Below are positions 35,601 to 50,185 of a stretch of DNA of 64,000 nucleotides, in pieces (the first letter of the stretch is position 1; each line of letters starts with the position of its first letter). Source of the stretch: Lindgomyces ingoldianus (Eukaryota > Ascomycota > Dothideomycetes > Pleosporales > Lindgomycetaceae); contig NW_022985164.1 in NCBI RefSeq assembly GCF_010093535.1, positions 481,495 to 545,494 of the forward strand, written 5' to 3'. The position numbers and the translations under genes are program-made. The notes beneath the pieces were generated by a model that ran no database searches, was not told where the DNA came from, and saw only the letters and a program-made list of their open reading frames with translations.

Positions 35601-38600
35601 TGTTAATGCTTATAATAACTGTTACCTATTTATAGTTACCTAGCTATATAGCCTTTAGCTAATTATGTCTATCTGTGCTTATAACAACTATTTAGCTTAA
35701 TATAACCTCTATCTAAAAGCCTGTCTTATTAAAATTATATGTGTTCTAATCTATAATACTGTACTTTAATTATGTAGCCTTTATAAGCTTAAACTACTTA
35801 CTTATAATTACTAGATTTTTATATTTTACTTATTAGTAATTATATAGTTAGCTAAGGTAGGTTTTAACTGCTAGTGTACACGCAATAAAGTTAGATAGCT
35901 AGTTAATACCTGCTAGTAAAGCGCTGCGCTTAGTAAGAAGCTTATTAGCTATCTCTTATACAGCATCTAAAGTAGGCGCAAATTCTTAGGAATCTAGATT
36001 AAGTATATGCTTAATAATTACCTTCTTTTCTAGCTTTGTAAGCTTCTTGTTGTTAGCTATATAGTTACATTACATAGTTATCCCTACGCGTTGTTAGCAG
36101 AGAGCTATTTAATTAACATTATAAAGTGCTGTAGCGCGCCTTTTAGTTAAAAACATGTCTTTATTAAGAGCTTAAATAGCTAAGTTAATTCTAGCCTCTT
36201 TTAAAGATAATTAATTATATAGTTATTAATGCATTGCAGTTAGTAGTAGGTTAGCTGCGTTTTAGTGGTGGGGCGGAACACTCGCTTGTGTTGAACATTC
36301 GCTTGTGGACCATGTTAACAAGATAGCGTTTATGTCTTACCTAGTCTTTAACCTACTTGGTTACATTTAGGTTTTAATAAATTAGTAATAAATTAATAAT
36401 AGATTATAAATACTTTACTATTAATAAGTAAATTACATAGAGCATAATACTTCTTAGCAGACTAGCAGTGTTAGAGAGACATTATCTAATGCTATAAAGA
36501 TGTTAGCTGTTAAGTTCTTTTCTTAATAATGTATTTTATACTATGTTAGAAGTAAATTATGCAGTAAATAATTAAATTCTTAGCATACTACTGCTACTCT
36601 TAGTGCTGTAGATCTATGCTTATAAAATAGTAAGAAAATTCTAATATATTAGTAATGCATTTAGAATGTAATAAGTTAGGTATACCTAGCATCTACTTTA
36701 TATCTATATCTATTACTATAACTCTAAAACCCTCTTAGTAGATATAAAACTAGTAGATAGAAACCTAAAAATTTTTTAAAATAGTAGAGAAAAACATTAA
36801 AAACATTCTCTTATATAAAATAATAAATTCTTAGTTAATAAACACTTAAGTAAGTGTTATTACTATTTTATTAAAATTATATTTTAAATATATTAGAAAT
36901 AGGTTTAACTTTACATACTTTTACTATGCTTTTATAAGAATGTTATAAATATAATTTTTTTTATTTATGTTATAGAGTTTTTTAAACCTTATATTACATT
37001 TATAAAATTCTAGCTATAATAACAGCTCTATCTGCTATTTAAAAAAAGAGAAAACAAGTATATTTACACTATTATTATAAATTTACTAAATATACTATAA
37101 TAAATTATTAACAACTTATTAATGTATTAATAATGCTTTATACTTACAGCATTTATGTTCCTAAGATGCTAAGTATAATACTTATACTTAACACCTATAA
37201 TATTCTACCTTTTTAGGTAGGAGAGAAGTTATTATTTATAAATAAAAGCTAATATCTTATTTATATTAGTAAAACTTTAGTAAACATTAATTAATAATTT
37301 ACCTTAGTGTTATAAGTAAAACTTATAGAGAGTAGAGTTCTATAGAAGTCTATCTAATATATTAGTAATATATTAATAATTTTTTTTGTTACTTACTTAT
37401 TATTAGTATTAGATTATTAATTTATTTAATTATAAAAATTAATTTATTAATTAGCTTTTATAGTGTTTATTTTACTAGCAGTAAAAAGTGTGTATATATT
37501 CTATAAGAGGTAAGAAGAATATACTTGCACTATATATAATCTTTTAAAAGAAATATATTATACATAACTTTATAAGTAGTGTAAAGCATTTAGCTAGCTT
37601 CTTAATAGTAGTTAACCTTTAATAAATTAGCAATATATTTAAAACTTATTAAAGATACATTACTATAATGTGTTTTTTTAACTAATTTTACTCTATAACA
37701 AAACACTAGTTGCTTATACTAGATTTTTAGTCTTTATTACTAAACTATTCTACTAAGAATTTAAGCTCTAACTAAAGGTTTACTAGTATAGTCTTAAAGT
37801 AGTGTTTATTCTAGCGCTAGCCTATATAATTAACATAAGCAATGTATTAAATTAGTATATTAGTAATAGTCTAGCATAATGCATTAGAAATATGTTAATA
37901 ATGTATTTTACTATATTTACCTGCTTTAGCAACTTTTTAAATATAGGCTTATAAGTATTATTTTTTACTTCTTGTCTACATGCCTTTTTTTTCTAAAAAA
38001 TACTTTTTTAAGCAAGATACTAACTATAATAGTAAGTTTAATAAATTTTAAATATATTATTAATGCATTATAAACTTATTTACTTACACTTAAATAGTAG
38101 ACAAATTATAAGTTTTTTATTGCTCTTAAATTCTTTCCTAGTCTTTAGGCTGTAGAGAGGTGTATGTTATGTTACATATAAATAGACTAAGATACTTGCA
38201 ATATCTAACGCTAGTGCACTATTAATTATATCTTTAGCATTAGATGTTATTAAAGAGTTAGTTTTTTAAAGGGCCTTTCTAATTAAGTTTATAGTAGAAT
38301 TAAATTTAATATATTAGTAATGCATTATAAACTTATTAAGAATAGATTACTAACATTTTTCTAAACTAGTTTATATTACTTTTTATTTAAGCTAGAGGTT
38401 TAAATAAGATAAGTAACACTATTTTTACTTAACTCTAAGTACTCTAGAAAATCTAAAGCATAGTAAAGCTTCTTTACTATTAAAATATACTTACTACCTA
38501 GAGTAGATATTAGAATAACGCTATCTTTTAGTTTATAAAGCATAAATTACTAGTAATATATTAGTAATATAGTCTAAATGCATTAAAAATATAATAGCTT
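32640..38600. repeat. AT-only core motif repeated more than 20 times
   Basis: Variants of a palindrome-rich core such as TAATATATTAGTAATGCAT and TAATGTATTAATAATGCATT recur at irregular 120-280-base spacing. Examples lie near 32810, 33125, 33525, 34120, 34300, 36380, 36640, 37110, 37350, 37880, 38050, 38310 and 38550. Spacer DNA is AT-rich and unlike itself by eye. The series continues on both sides of Fot1 copy 2, which therefore inserted later. It may be a RIP-decayed tandem repeat or satellite. A 10-base assembly gap lies at 33751-33760. Confidence 0.5.
34475..36317 (-). mobile_element. Fot1/pogo-like DNA transposon, copy 2 (dead)
   Basis: Terminal inverted repeats identical in layout to copy 1, TA at both borders and a length of 1843 bases, the same as copy 1. 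The transposase would run on the minus strand and is full of stop codons. Most internal differences from copy 1 are transitions. It is inserted in the core-motif repeat field. Confidence 0.87.
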
Positions 38601-38617
38601 ATATAAAAGTCTTTTTA

Positions 38618-38869
38618 TGTTAAATAGACTCTCTGCTAGCTAGCACTTGGTGTCAGCAAATGCGTACGAGACAGAGAGGTTTGCACAGTGTAAACATCGC
38701 ACAGGGGTGTTAGGTAACTAGTGTTAATTGCTTCTTGTTATTTCTATTATACAAAGGAAAGGGGTTAATATAGTCCTAAACTCTGCGCACAGATCTCTAT
38801 GCACAGGGATCTAGGCGCATCTAAGCCACGTAACTATTAACTAGGCGCCTAAATATTACTATTTAGACA
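38618..38869 (-). repeat. LTR of outer Copia element
   Basis: The 252-base segment has TG...CA ends. It is followed at 38870 by TTAGCAACTTTTTATTTTTT, which is the reverse complement type of the tract found just before the 3' LTR of the inner element. It is related to, but diverged from, the 280-base LTR of that element in opposite orientation. Confidence 0.65.
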
Positions 38870-41800
38870 TTAGCAACTTTTTATTTTTTCTTTATACAGG
38901 ACTTGCCTTATTTACACATACAGTAGACAGGTTGCTGTAGGGCTCTTTTTGCCTATCTTATACAGGCTTAAGTCTATTAACTAACGCTTTAACTCTAACA
39001 GTTAGTTAGTTGTACAAAATTAGTTCCTTAAGAGCAGAGTTTTACTAGACTGTTCTCTATCTTAACAATAATGTCTAGGGCCTTAATTCCTTTTACTATG
39101 TGCAGTCCTGTTTATTCTTTTTTCTCTTGCCACATCTTTACTTTAGAACTAAGTAGGAGATTTAGTACTTTATATAAGGTTAAGCTGTTTTAGGTATTAA
39201 TTACATAATTAATATTAACTTTTACCCTTTTACTTTAAAGCATCTTTATTGCCTTTTGTATAGCGTTAGCTTATGTAATAATATTAGAGGATAGTGCAGA
39301 ATCTATGTTAATTTTTAGGTACGTTCTAAACATAAGTAATGTAAGTATAAGACTGTTTAGTTCTACTATATTATTTAAAGCTTTAATAGCTATCTGTAAC
39401 ACTAACTTATTATTTATATAATTATCTAATTCTGCACAGAGGATGTTGTATGCACGTTGTAGTGGTGCGTGCGCGCGCTTAATCTTCTCTATAGCCTAAT
39501 AGGCTTCTACTAGCATTTGTTAACATATTGCTTCTATAATCTTTACATAATTCTAAAAATCTTTAGATGCAAAGTTTGTACTAGAGTTATATATAATGTA
39601 ATTAAGTAGGCTTTAATATATGTTAATCTAACACTTGTAAAGCGCGTTTTAGGTATCTTGTGTAGACATTAATTTTAAAAAGGTTGCTGCTTAGAATAAT
39701 GTATTTATGCTAATTACATATAGTACATCTTAGTTACTAATTTATATAACATTAATTACTATCTTATAATTAAAGTATAAATTATTCTTAATTATAAACT
39801 TAAATCTTTATAGTGCTAAGTTATATAGCTAACATATATAGTAAAACTTCTTAATTTCTTTAAGTATAAAGAGATTAGTGTTATGTCTAGTGTTTTTAAG
39901 CATTGTGTAAAGCTGTTCTATATAAGGATAGCTAAACCTTTTATGCAGTTGTTAAAGTTTATGTTTTATAAAAAAAGACATTAATTCCTTCTTTTATATA
40001 TTAAAAAATAGGTAACTTTATTTATGTATAACTAGAACTTTAATCTTATTACTTTGTATAATTACATTCTGCACGTTGTTAAAGTACGCATTTATCTAGT
40101 CTATGTTAGCAAGAGACAGTAAGAAGAGTGTTAGCGTATCTAGTATATAATATGTAACACTACTAACTAGATTAGTAATTTATATAGTACTAATTAATTT
40201 TATTATTTTTTATTTTTTAAAGCTAATACTTTTTTTATTTAGTGTCTAGTCTACTTTTATATAAAGGAATTTTTATAGGTATACTTTAAGTTATAACTTT
40301 TCTATAGTAGAAATTCTTATAGCGCTAGTATTCTATAGTTTACTTTAGTATACTGTATAATATTAATCCTTAAGAATAAACTGTTCTGCGTATCCTTTAG
40401 GTTTTAGGCTGTAGATGTCCTCTGCAGTCGCACAGTAGAGAAATGTAGTATTAGTAAAGTAGTTAATAATCTTCTTACTTTTTTTTTTATCTAGGTTATT
40501 ATTATTATGTAACTTTTCTTTTTTCTACTCTAGTTTACCTTTAAACTTTTAAATATACATATTTACTTCTTTACATGTTAGTGTCTTGTTATAGAATTCT
40601 TTATATAAAGAGATATATTAGCGTTTTGCATAGAATTAATTTATGTAAAAATAATTTATTAACTAATATTTTTTCTTATAATAAATAAAGCATTACTTTA
40701 ATTATGTAGAGGACTATAGTCTAAATAATTTTTTATATCCTCTTAAGCTTCTTCTATGTTATTAATAGCTATGTATACATAGTAAGCTATATTACTTATT
40801 AGTGTAGTACATGTTCTAGGATTTATTTATAAATGCATTATTCTATTAATTAATTATAACTTAAAGTGCTAAATAAAGGTTACTATATAGTGCCTTATAT
40901 GTAGGCTTAATTAAAAACATTGCTTATTTAAGTTTAAGTTGCCCTTAGCATGCTTATATAATAGTAGTGTAAAGTAGTATCTTACTTTAAAATTATAAAC
41001 TAAAAGCTTTTTATATAAAAGTAAGTTTATTAATTATAGCTTTAAAAGCTTTATATAAAGTTTTTATAAAGTTTTTTTACTTACTTTATGTAAAGCTTAT
41101 TATTATTTAATCTATCTAATACTAGTTATAGTTTATGTTAGTATTAAAGTAATTACTAAGCTGCTTATATAGTAACTTCTATAATTATTCTAGACTAATA
41201 TTATAAAGGTAGAACATATGTGCGCGCCTTTTAAAAATATTAGAAAAGATGCTTGCATATAATGCCTTAAAAATAGTAAAGCATTAGTAGAGCTTAATAA
41301 ATACTATAGCCTTATTAGCTAGAATATTATATAGTTACTTTATATAGTTATTCTCTTTTCTTTATGCCTTTTAAAATTATATAACCTTCTTAGGCGTAAG
41401 GTTCTCTGCTATAATATCTTATATAAGTAAAAGTTAGTATAGATTGTACAGTAATTAAATTATATATAGTAGGTACAAGCTTTAGAGAATCTTATGCAGA
41501 GCTATAGCTATAGGAATATGTAGCTGCCTAGTTATACTCTTATACAGTAAGCTATTATAAGGTAGTTATACTAATTATAGAAAAAGTATTAGGTCTATAA
41601 GTAATTTATATAAAGATATCCTCTATAGTGTTAGAACTAGCGCTAGTAGTAATAGTTTAGTATAGTAGTCTAATAAAATAGTAAAAGTATGTTTTTCTTT
41701 TATAAGTCTATATAGTGTAATAGCCTTTATTTTATCCTTCTTAAAGCTAATGCCTTTATTCTGTAGGGTAGTAATTAGTTTTTATAAAAATAGTTAGCTA

Positions 41801-42271
41801 AAATCTTTAAAGTATATAAGCTCTTACTTTATAAAGTTATTTTAAAAGTTCTTAAGTGTACATACATCTATTACACTTAACATGTAAAGTTTTATAATTA
41901 AGTTAGCTATATATAAATTAAGCTTTTTTTTAAGTGTGTTATTTAATAGTTTAATTTTATTTACTTAATTTTTAATATTTATCTACTTTGCTAGGGTCTT
42001 TGCTAAGATGCCTATAAAAGGTATGTATTAGTTATATGTTAATATATTATGTTAGCTAGTTATAGATAGAGCTAGTGTTACTTGTTGCTCTATAGTAGTT
42101 AATTATGCGTTGTTGTGCGCTGTCTTACTTCTTGTTGTACGCTGCCTCTAAACAGCCTTATGTAAAAAGATAAAACAAACCTTCTAGCATTAAACAAGCA
42201 CTACTATTTATATAATACCTCTAAATAGTATTATATAGACAGGTTTTTTACTTTTGCTTAAGTAACTAAAT

Positions 42272-42551
42272 TGTCCGTACGCAGCAGCAGCGTCGCGGCC
42301 TGGATACGAGCGATCGCGCACGAGCAGGATCACGTATCTATGTCACATGATGCTCGTGCGCGAACCTCTGTGCGCGAACATCTAGATATCCCCCTTTTCC
42401 TCTATACAGAGAAAAGACAAGAGTAATAGAACTAGAAACATATTACCTTTACCTTACTTACCTTATACGCTGTGCACACTGTACACTACTCTTACTCTTA
42501 CTACTTAAGTGCTTATACTATAAGTAGCTAGCTATTAGAGCCTATTTAACA
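42272..42551 (+). repeat. 5' LTR of inner Copia
   Basis: Starts TGTCCGTACGCAGCAG and ends TTTAACA. It keeps many CG dinucleotides lost from the 3' LTR (for example the ACGAGCGATCGCGCACGAGC block), while losing others in its 3' half. Confidence 0.9.
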
Positions 42552-45500
42552 CTAATTAGTAGTTAATTTAATTAACTATAAATTAGTAAAAGTAATAATA
42601 AAGTATCTATACTTTATAAAGTACTTTATTTTATTACTTATTTTTTAAGAAAAGTAATAGTAGAGTACTTACACTTTATAAGGTACTTTATTTAGTTACT
42701 TATTTTTTAAAATAGTAGATTAATTTTTTGCATTGTACAGTAAGCTCTGCTACTATATAAAGTAAAAAGAAGATAGTGTAAGACGCACACTAAAGCTACT
42801 AAAGCTGTATAACTTAGTAGCTAGATAATAGCATATTAATTCTTTACATTATATAGTAAGCTCTACTACTATACAAAGTAAAAAGGAGATAGTGTAAGGC
42901 GCACACTAAAGCTATTAAAGCTGTATAACCTAGCAGCTAGATAACAGCAGTACCTGTGTAATTTACTAGAAAAGTAATTAACTATACTATTATAATAAAA
43001 TCTTATTAGCAACTAATAACTCTATGTAATAATAAAAAAAATAAAAAATAATTCTTATTATATAAACAACTTATAAAGGACATAGAGATATTAAAGGTAA
43101 CACTACAGAATAAGACTAGCCTAGAGTACTAGAATAATAAAATTAACATGTTAAAGGCTCTAACAAGCCTATAAACTTAATTATATATAAGTTATATAAT
43201 TACTAATTTATGTATAATAACTTAGAAAAGTGCTACTTTTCTAAGTATATATATAAAAAATTTTAAAAAATAAACACTATAAAACTTCTTAGCACTTAGC
43301 TACACATTTAAAAAAGAGCTTATATAAGTGCTAGAAGACAAAGAAATTACACTACAGCTAGGCACTAAAAGTACCTAAGCCTAGAAGCTATATAATATAG
43401 CATAAAAAAAAGTAATTACACTAAAAAAGCTTTATACATAACTTTTATTACTATATAAGGCTCTGCACAGAAGCAGACTAAACATAATGCTGCTATTAAT
43501 ACTAAATGTACTAGCATTACCTGCTTCTACACCTTAGCTAGCACTACACTAATCACTGTACAAACAATACATGCCACCCTACCTAACGCCTGCTCCACAC
43601 CCTTAATTGTACACACCACCGCCTGCAGTAGTGTATGCACTACTAATACCACCTGCATAATCTATACTACATTATAACCTGTACAAACTTCTACTTTAAA
43701 GAGAAACTACTAAAGAAAAACTCTTAGTAAATAAAATTATATAATTTTAAAAAGCATAAAAAAAAATAATAACTATATAAGTTAACTATATAACATTTTT
43801 ATAAATAAAATAAAGATCTTTATTAATCTATGTTAATAGCTAGATATCTAAAAAACTTAGTACATAGACATCTTTCTAGACATCTTAAAAGGTTAGGTAA
43901 ATATATACTATATGCATAATATAGGCTCTAGACATAACTAGAAGCATTTATACAACACTTTAAGTAGTTACTTTAACACTAATGTAAACTATAGCTAGTA
44001 CTAGACAGACTAGATAATAATAACTTTTATATAATGCTAATAAAAAAACTTTAATAAGAGTTTATATAAAGTTTTTAAAATAATAATTAATAAGCTTATG
44101 CTTATATAAAAGGCACTAAAAATAAAATTTTAAAAAGATGTTCTACTATATACTGCTATTATATAAGCCTGTTAAGAAAAACTAGAACTAGAACATGCTA
44201 TGTTTACTATTAAGCCCTTATATAAAGCTTTATTTAGTAACCTATAGGCATTACTTTAAGTTACTATAAACTAAAAAGTAAACTAATACCTCTAGAAACT
44301 GCCTAATGTATACTACATAAACTGCTAATATAACTCTGCATAATAAGAGTTTGCATAATAAGAAAGAAGCTTTCCTCTGTGTAAAAAAGAACAATATAGA
44401 AGACTTTTATCTAGGTTTAGGCTATAATCTAGAGACAACTATACATAGACAAAGAAGTGCTTTATCTGCTATAAGAAAAAATATTAGTTATTAAACTACT
44501 TTTATAATAACTATATATAAGTAAAGAACTAGTATGTTGCCTTATATAAAAATTTTTATAATAAGACTTTATTATATAAAGCTATTACTTTATACATCTA
44601 AGACTTTAAAAGTTACTTTAAGAAAAAAAATAATTTGCATAATATAAAAAAAATAAAATAAAAAAGTAAAAATGCTAAAAAAGCTATTAACTACTTTACC
44701 TTTACTACTTATTTACACTGTGTAACAGGAGAGGACATCTACAGCATTAAACCTAAAGAATATGCTAAGTAGTTTATTCTTAATAACTAATACTATATAG
44801 TATACTAAAGCAAACTATAGAACATAGGCGTAGTAAAGATCTCTACTATTAGCAAGTTCTAACTTAAGGTGTATATATAAAAGAACTTATATATAGAAAT
44901 TAATTAGACACCTAGCTAAATAAATATTAGCTTTAAAGGCTAGACACTAAAAAAATTAATTAGTACTATATAAATCTAAAACCTAATTAGTCTAGTTATA
45001 TACTATATTTTAGAGACTCTAACACTATTTCTGCTATTACTAGTAAATGCTAACTAACTTAGAGCATACTTTAATAATATTTTAAATATTATTATATATA
45101 AAGACAAAACTACTATACTTATTATATAAAAATAAAGACACTTTTTTTTTAATGTTAGTAAAAAAAAATTTATATCTTTTTTTACTAAATTAAAACTTTA
45201 CTGCCTCTACTACTAATTTAAACACCTTTGCATAAAAAGACTCTAAAAGATGCTAACTAGCGCTAGCTATAATGTTAATGCTGTAGTGCTAGAAAAGATT
45301 AAAAAGTTTTACTACTTTTGCTAATTATATAACTAGGCTTTATAAAAATTTAAGTTTATAATTAAAAATAACACTTACTTTAACTATAAAGTTATTATTA
45401 ATGTTATATAAATTAATAATAAAAATGTTTTATATGTTATTAATGCAAACACATTATTTTAGGCTGCTACATTCCTAAAATCTATGTCTACACAAGATAC

Positions 45501-46568
45501 TTAGGATGCACTATATAAATGCTAAATTAACACCTATTAAGAACTTTTAGACTATATTATGTATAACTCTAGTATAAACTTTACTTTAGAGAATTTTTAA
45601 GCTTATGCAAAGATTATAGAAGCTACATGTAGGCAGATGCCTATAGAAGCACATTAAGTAGTTAGAAAAGTTAAGCGCGCACATATACCTCTCTAATAAG
45701 TGTTTAACATTTTAAAGACTAAGCTAGGTAACTGTACAAATAATAAGGCTATTCTATAGATAGTAGTTAAGGCTCTAAATAACACAGCTAGCCTACATAG
45801 TCTAGTACCTACGCTGCTAGTCTTTAAAGCATACTTAAGAATTAACCTAGACTCTTTACTATTACTAGACATTATTACATAAGTAAGCGCTATATAAAAG
45901 TAAACATTAATTATGTAATTAACACTTATAATAGCTTTATAATGCATAAAGTTTTTAACCTCCCTCTTAGCTTAAAGATTATAGCATAAAAAGAGAAAAA
46001 AGGCTAGACTAGCTTATATAAAATTAAGAGTATTAAAAAAAAAGACATTATTATTAAGAGAAAAAATAGCCTACTAAAGCTCTAATATACATAGGTTAAA
46101 CTATACTATAAAGAAAAAAAAAAAGACAACTTACTTATAATAAATAACTTAGATAAACTAATTCTTATATAAAAAAATTTTTTAAAGAAAAGAAAAAAAA
46201 ACAGCCTTATAAAAATATTATAAAGGTAGAACTAAAGCCTACTATAAACTAAGCCCCTTAGGATAGTAATGCTGCACTAGTGCAAAAGAAAGATATAGAT
46301 ACTAAAAAAAGTAAAAAGTAAAGAAAACTTACATAAAGTCTAGACTAGGTATTTCTAACCTAGAAAAAGAAGAATAATTAGGCCTTATTTATTAAGCTTT
46401 ATATAAATAGTGTAATTACTACACTTAAAAAACTATTTAAGAAATTAGACTATATAGAAATAGACACTTTAATTACTAATAGCACTTTTAAAGTTATAGT
46501 GTATAACTTAATAAGGTATAAAAGTTAGATTTTTAACTTTTACTTTATATAAAAAGTAAAAAGTAAAA

Positions 46569-48412
46569 TAACATGGTCCACAAGCAAATGTTCAACACAA
46601 GCGAGTGTTCCGCCCCACCACTAAAACGCAGCCAACCTACTACTAACTGCGATGCATTAACAACTATATAATTAATTATCTTTAAAAGAGGCTAGAATTA
46701 ACCTAGCTATTTAAGCTCTTAATAAAGACACGTCTTTAACTAAGAGGCGCGCTGCAGCACTCTATAATGTTAATTAAATAGCTCTCCGCTAACAACACGC
46801 AGGGATGACTATGCAACGCGACTGTACAGCTAACAACAAGAAGCTCACAAAGCTAGAAGAGGAGGTAATTATTAAGCATATACTTAATCTAGATTCCTAA
46901 GGATTTGCGCCTACTCTAGGTGCTATATAAAAGATGGCTAACAAGCTTCTTACTAAGCGCAGCGCTCTACTAGCAGGTATTAACTAGCTATCTAACTTTG
47001 TCGCGCGTACGCTAGCAGTTAAAACCTACCTTAGCTAACTGTATAATTACTAATAAGCAAAATGTAAAGATCTAGTAATTATAAGCAAGTAGTTTAAGCT
47101 TATAGAGGCTACATAATTAAAGTACAGCATTATAAATTAGGACATATATAATTTTAACAAGACAGGCTTTTAGATAGGGGTTATATTAAGCTAAATAGTT
47201 GTTATAGGCATAGATAGACGTAATTAGCTAAAGGCTATACAGCTAGGCAACTGTAAATAGGTGACAGTTATTGCAGGCATTAACACAGATAGGTAGGCAA
47301 TACCTCTATACGTAATCTTTAAAGGCAAGCATCACCTATCTGCCTAGTATAAAGATAAGAATATACTAAAGGACTAGGCTATTAGTGTTAGCAACAACAG
47401 CTAGACAACTAATAAATATAGAATTGCATAGCTAGAGCACTTTAATCTGCACATAAAAAATTGCTTAGTAAGCTTATAGCAGCTGCTTATTTTTAATAGC
47501 TATAAGAGCTATTACTCTGTTAAATTTCTAGAGCTCTGTAAGTAGAGGCGTATTATAGCGCTCTGTATGCCAGCACACGCGTCACATATTCTACAGCTGC
47601 TTGACGTTGGCTGCTTTTTGCTGTTAAAGCGCGTGTACAGTACTAAGATTAGCTAGTTAATCTGCTACTAGATTAACTATATTAACAAGCTAACTTTTTT
47701 ACTAGCCTTTAAGGCAGCATTTAGTTGCTTAATTATAATAGATAATATCTGCGCAGGCTTTAGAGCTACAGGACTAGTTCTATTTAACCTAGAGCTAGTG
47801 CTCTTAAAGCTTAATATACAGCTACCTAATTAGCTAGCTACTCTACTACTAAATACTGCCTAGGAGGCTTAAACACCTAGTAATCTTTATAAGGTTAAGG
47901 CTTAGTTAACTTTACTATATAATTAGATTTAAAGGCATTAGAATTTGTCTTTTTTTGCTATACTTAATCTAGTAAAGTAGCTAAGTAAGGGCGCTACTAA
48001 GATAGCTTATGTTGCTGTTCTACAGCATAATTAAGCAGCTGCCCTAGAGAGGGCCTATAAGGCAGCTATAAAGCGTAAGCAGTGTAAAAAAAAGTAAATT
48101 TAGAAAGAAGAAACTTTAATAGGTTATTAAAGCTTTAAGTTAAGTACTTAGAAGCTTACTAGTATAGCAGGAGGTAGCAAAATGCCTTAGGAGGAGTTAA
48201 CTGCTAAAAGCAGCGCAGCGCGCGCACAGCACTGCAAGCGCTGCAACAAGCCTAGGCATAACTCTTGTACATGCAAGGATATTAAATAATCCTATAGTAG
48301 TTTATTTTATATAGTATATTTTTGCGTTGTTGAATTAATAGTCTTTAAAGTTAAATTTAGTGGTGGGGCGGAACACTTGCTTGTGTTGAACATTCGCTTG
48401 TGGACTATGTTA
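46569..48412 (+). mobile_element. Fot1/pogo-like DNA transposon, copy 3 (best preserved, still dead)
   Basis: Bounded by the same terminal inverted repeats and TA borders as copies 1 and 2, with a length of 1844 bases. The transposase relic reads on the plus strand from about 46809 (MTMQRDCTANNKKLTKLEEE) through a DDE-type core (region of GNCKWV-like sequence, then VIAGINTDR near 47280) to a C-terminal Lys-rich stretch with a Cys cluster (CKRCNKPRHNSC near 48235-48270). About 30 in-frame stops remain, nearly all TAG, TAA where Trp or Gln would fit. This copy supports the Fot1/pogo (DDE_1, CENP-B-like) assignment for all three. It is nested in the inner Copia. Confidence 0.88.
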
Positions 48413-50185
48413 ACTTAACTATATAAGAAATCTTACCTAGTGTTTGCTAGCTACTTAGATAAAAAAAAAAAAGAAATCTTTACTTAGTTACTAACTATTT
48501 AAAAAATAAGCTAAAGACTACTTTTAGCTATAAAAGTAAGCTTAAAAGCTACATATAAAATGCATTTTAAACTATATAATATTATATAAGTATATATCTA
48601 ATTAATAGATAAGCTTATGCGCACACTATACATAAAGCTACTAAAGAAGATGCGCTAGAGCTTTCTACTAAATATAATACTCTAGGTTGTATAACTCTTG
48701 TATAAAGCTACTAAATTAGAACTATATTAGTTTAAAACATACTATAACTACTATAAAAAAAAGCTATGTATGCACATCTTTTTATACAACTCTTACTTTT
48801 TAATTACTAATAAAAAAGAGCACACTTTTAGTATTACTAGCTTATAGATAAATAATACTTTAAGCATTATAATAAAAGATTTTATATAAAGAGAAAAAAA
48901 AAAACTATAAAAAGTAAAGTTTTATATAAAAGGTAAGACTATTTTAGTAAAAAAGTAGCCTATTAAGTTTAATAGCAAAAGAATTAAACTTACACATAAT
49001 ATAGTAGTTTTTACTTAGAAAAGATAAGTAAGCTACTTTTATATAATTAACTTAAAAAATAAGAATGCTGTATAATAATATATTAAGTAATATATAAAAA
49101 GAGTATACATTATATTTATGTGTTAACTAGAGGCAGCATTTAACCTGTTTATTACTACATAAACTATAGACTCTTTATATAATAATATTAATACACTTAA
49201 CATATAAATTTAATAGTAAATAGATAATAGTAAGCATAGTTTTATCTTTTTACTATTATAGCTTAATTATATAAAGCTGTTTATTTTTATAAATAAATTA
49301 TTTACTAATAATAAAAACTTTAGCTTATAGCTAAAATTCTTAATTATATTAAGTAATAAAAACTATATAAAGTAAAGTAACTACTTTAAAATACTAGGTA
49401 ATATTATATACTAGAATTCTACTAAGTGTAAAAGAGTAACTAAAAGTGTTTTTACTAGTAAACTATATAAAATAGTTAAAAAGTTTAATAATGTAATTAC
49501 CTTTAGTATAACTTTATAGTAAATTATATAAACACTTAAACTACTACTAATCTTAGTAGTAATCTATATAAATTTAAAGTTTTTATATAATTACTTTATT
49601 AAGCTAGGCACTACTAGTAAAAAGTAACTTATAATTAACATTATATTACTCTATAAATTATATAAAAAGAGGGAAATTACTAAGATTAAGTAAATTAATA
49701 GTAAAAATAACTTAGTAAATATATATATAAAAAAAACACTAAACTAGGCTTTTTAATTACTAGTCCTAACTAACTGCCTCTCTGTCTAGATAGAAGCATC
49801 TGTAGACTAGCTAGATTCTATGCGCAAAGATGCCTTAGACTAACTAGACTAATAACACTTTTATATAAGGCTTATTTCTTTTTATTTTATTTTTTTGTAT
49901 TATATATAATTATTTTTCTTATTATAAGGATCTATCACTGCTAGCACTATATAAAAAGAGAAAAGAGCTAGGGGATTGTACAGTAAAGCTTAGAAAGCAA
50001 AGAATAAAGAAAAGAAAAGCTATTTATATAGTATAACTAGCTTATTCTAACACACAGCATTACTAAAGTAAGTCCTAATAAATAAAGTAAAGTAAAGGCA
50101 GAATATAATTAGATAGACCTACATAGATAGAAGAGAGGTAATGTGTACAGAAGGTAACTTTTTAAATAAAAAAAAAAGTTGCTAG

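Noticed and set aside
45693..45947. 84-codon minus frame
   Set aside because: It is antisense to the Copia integrase relic.
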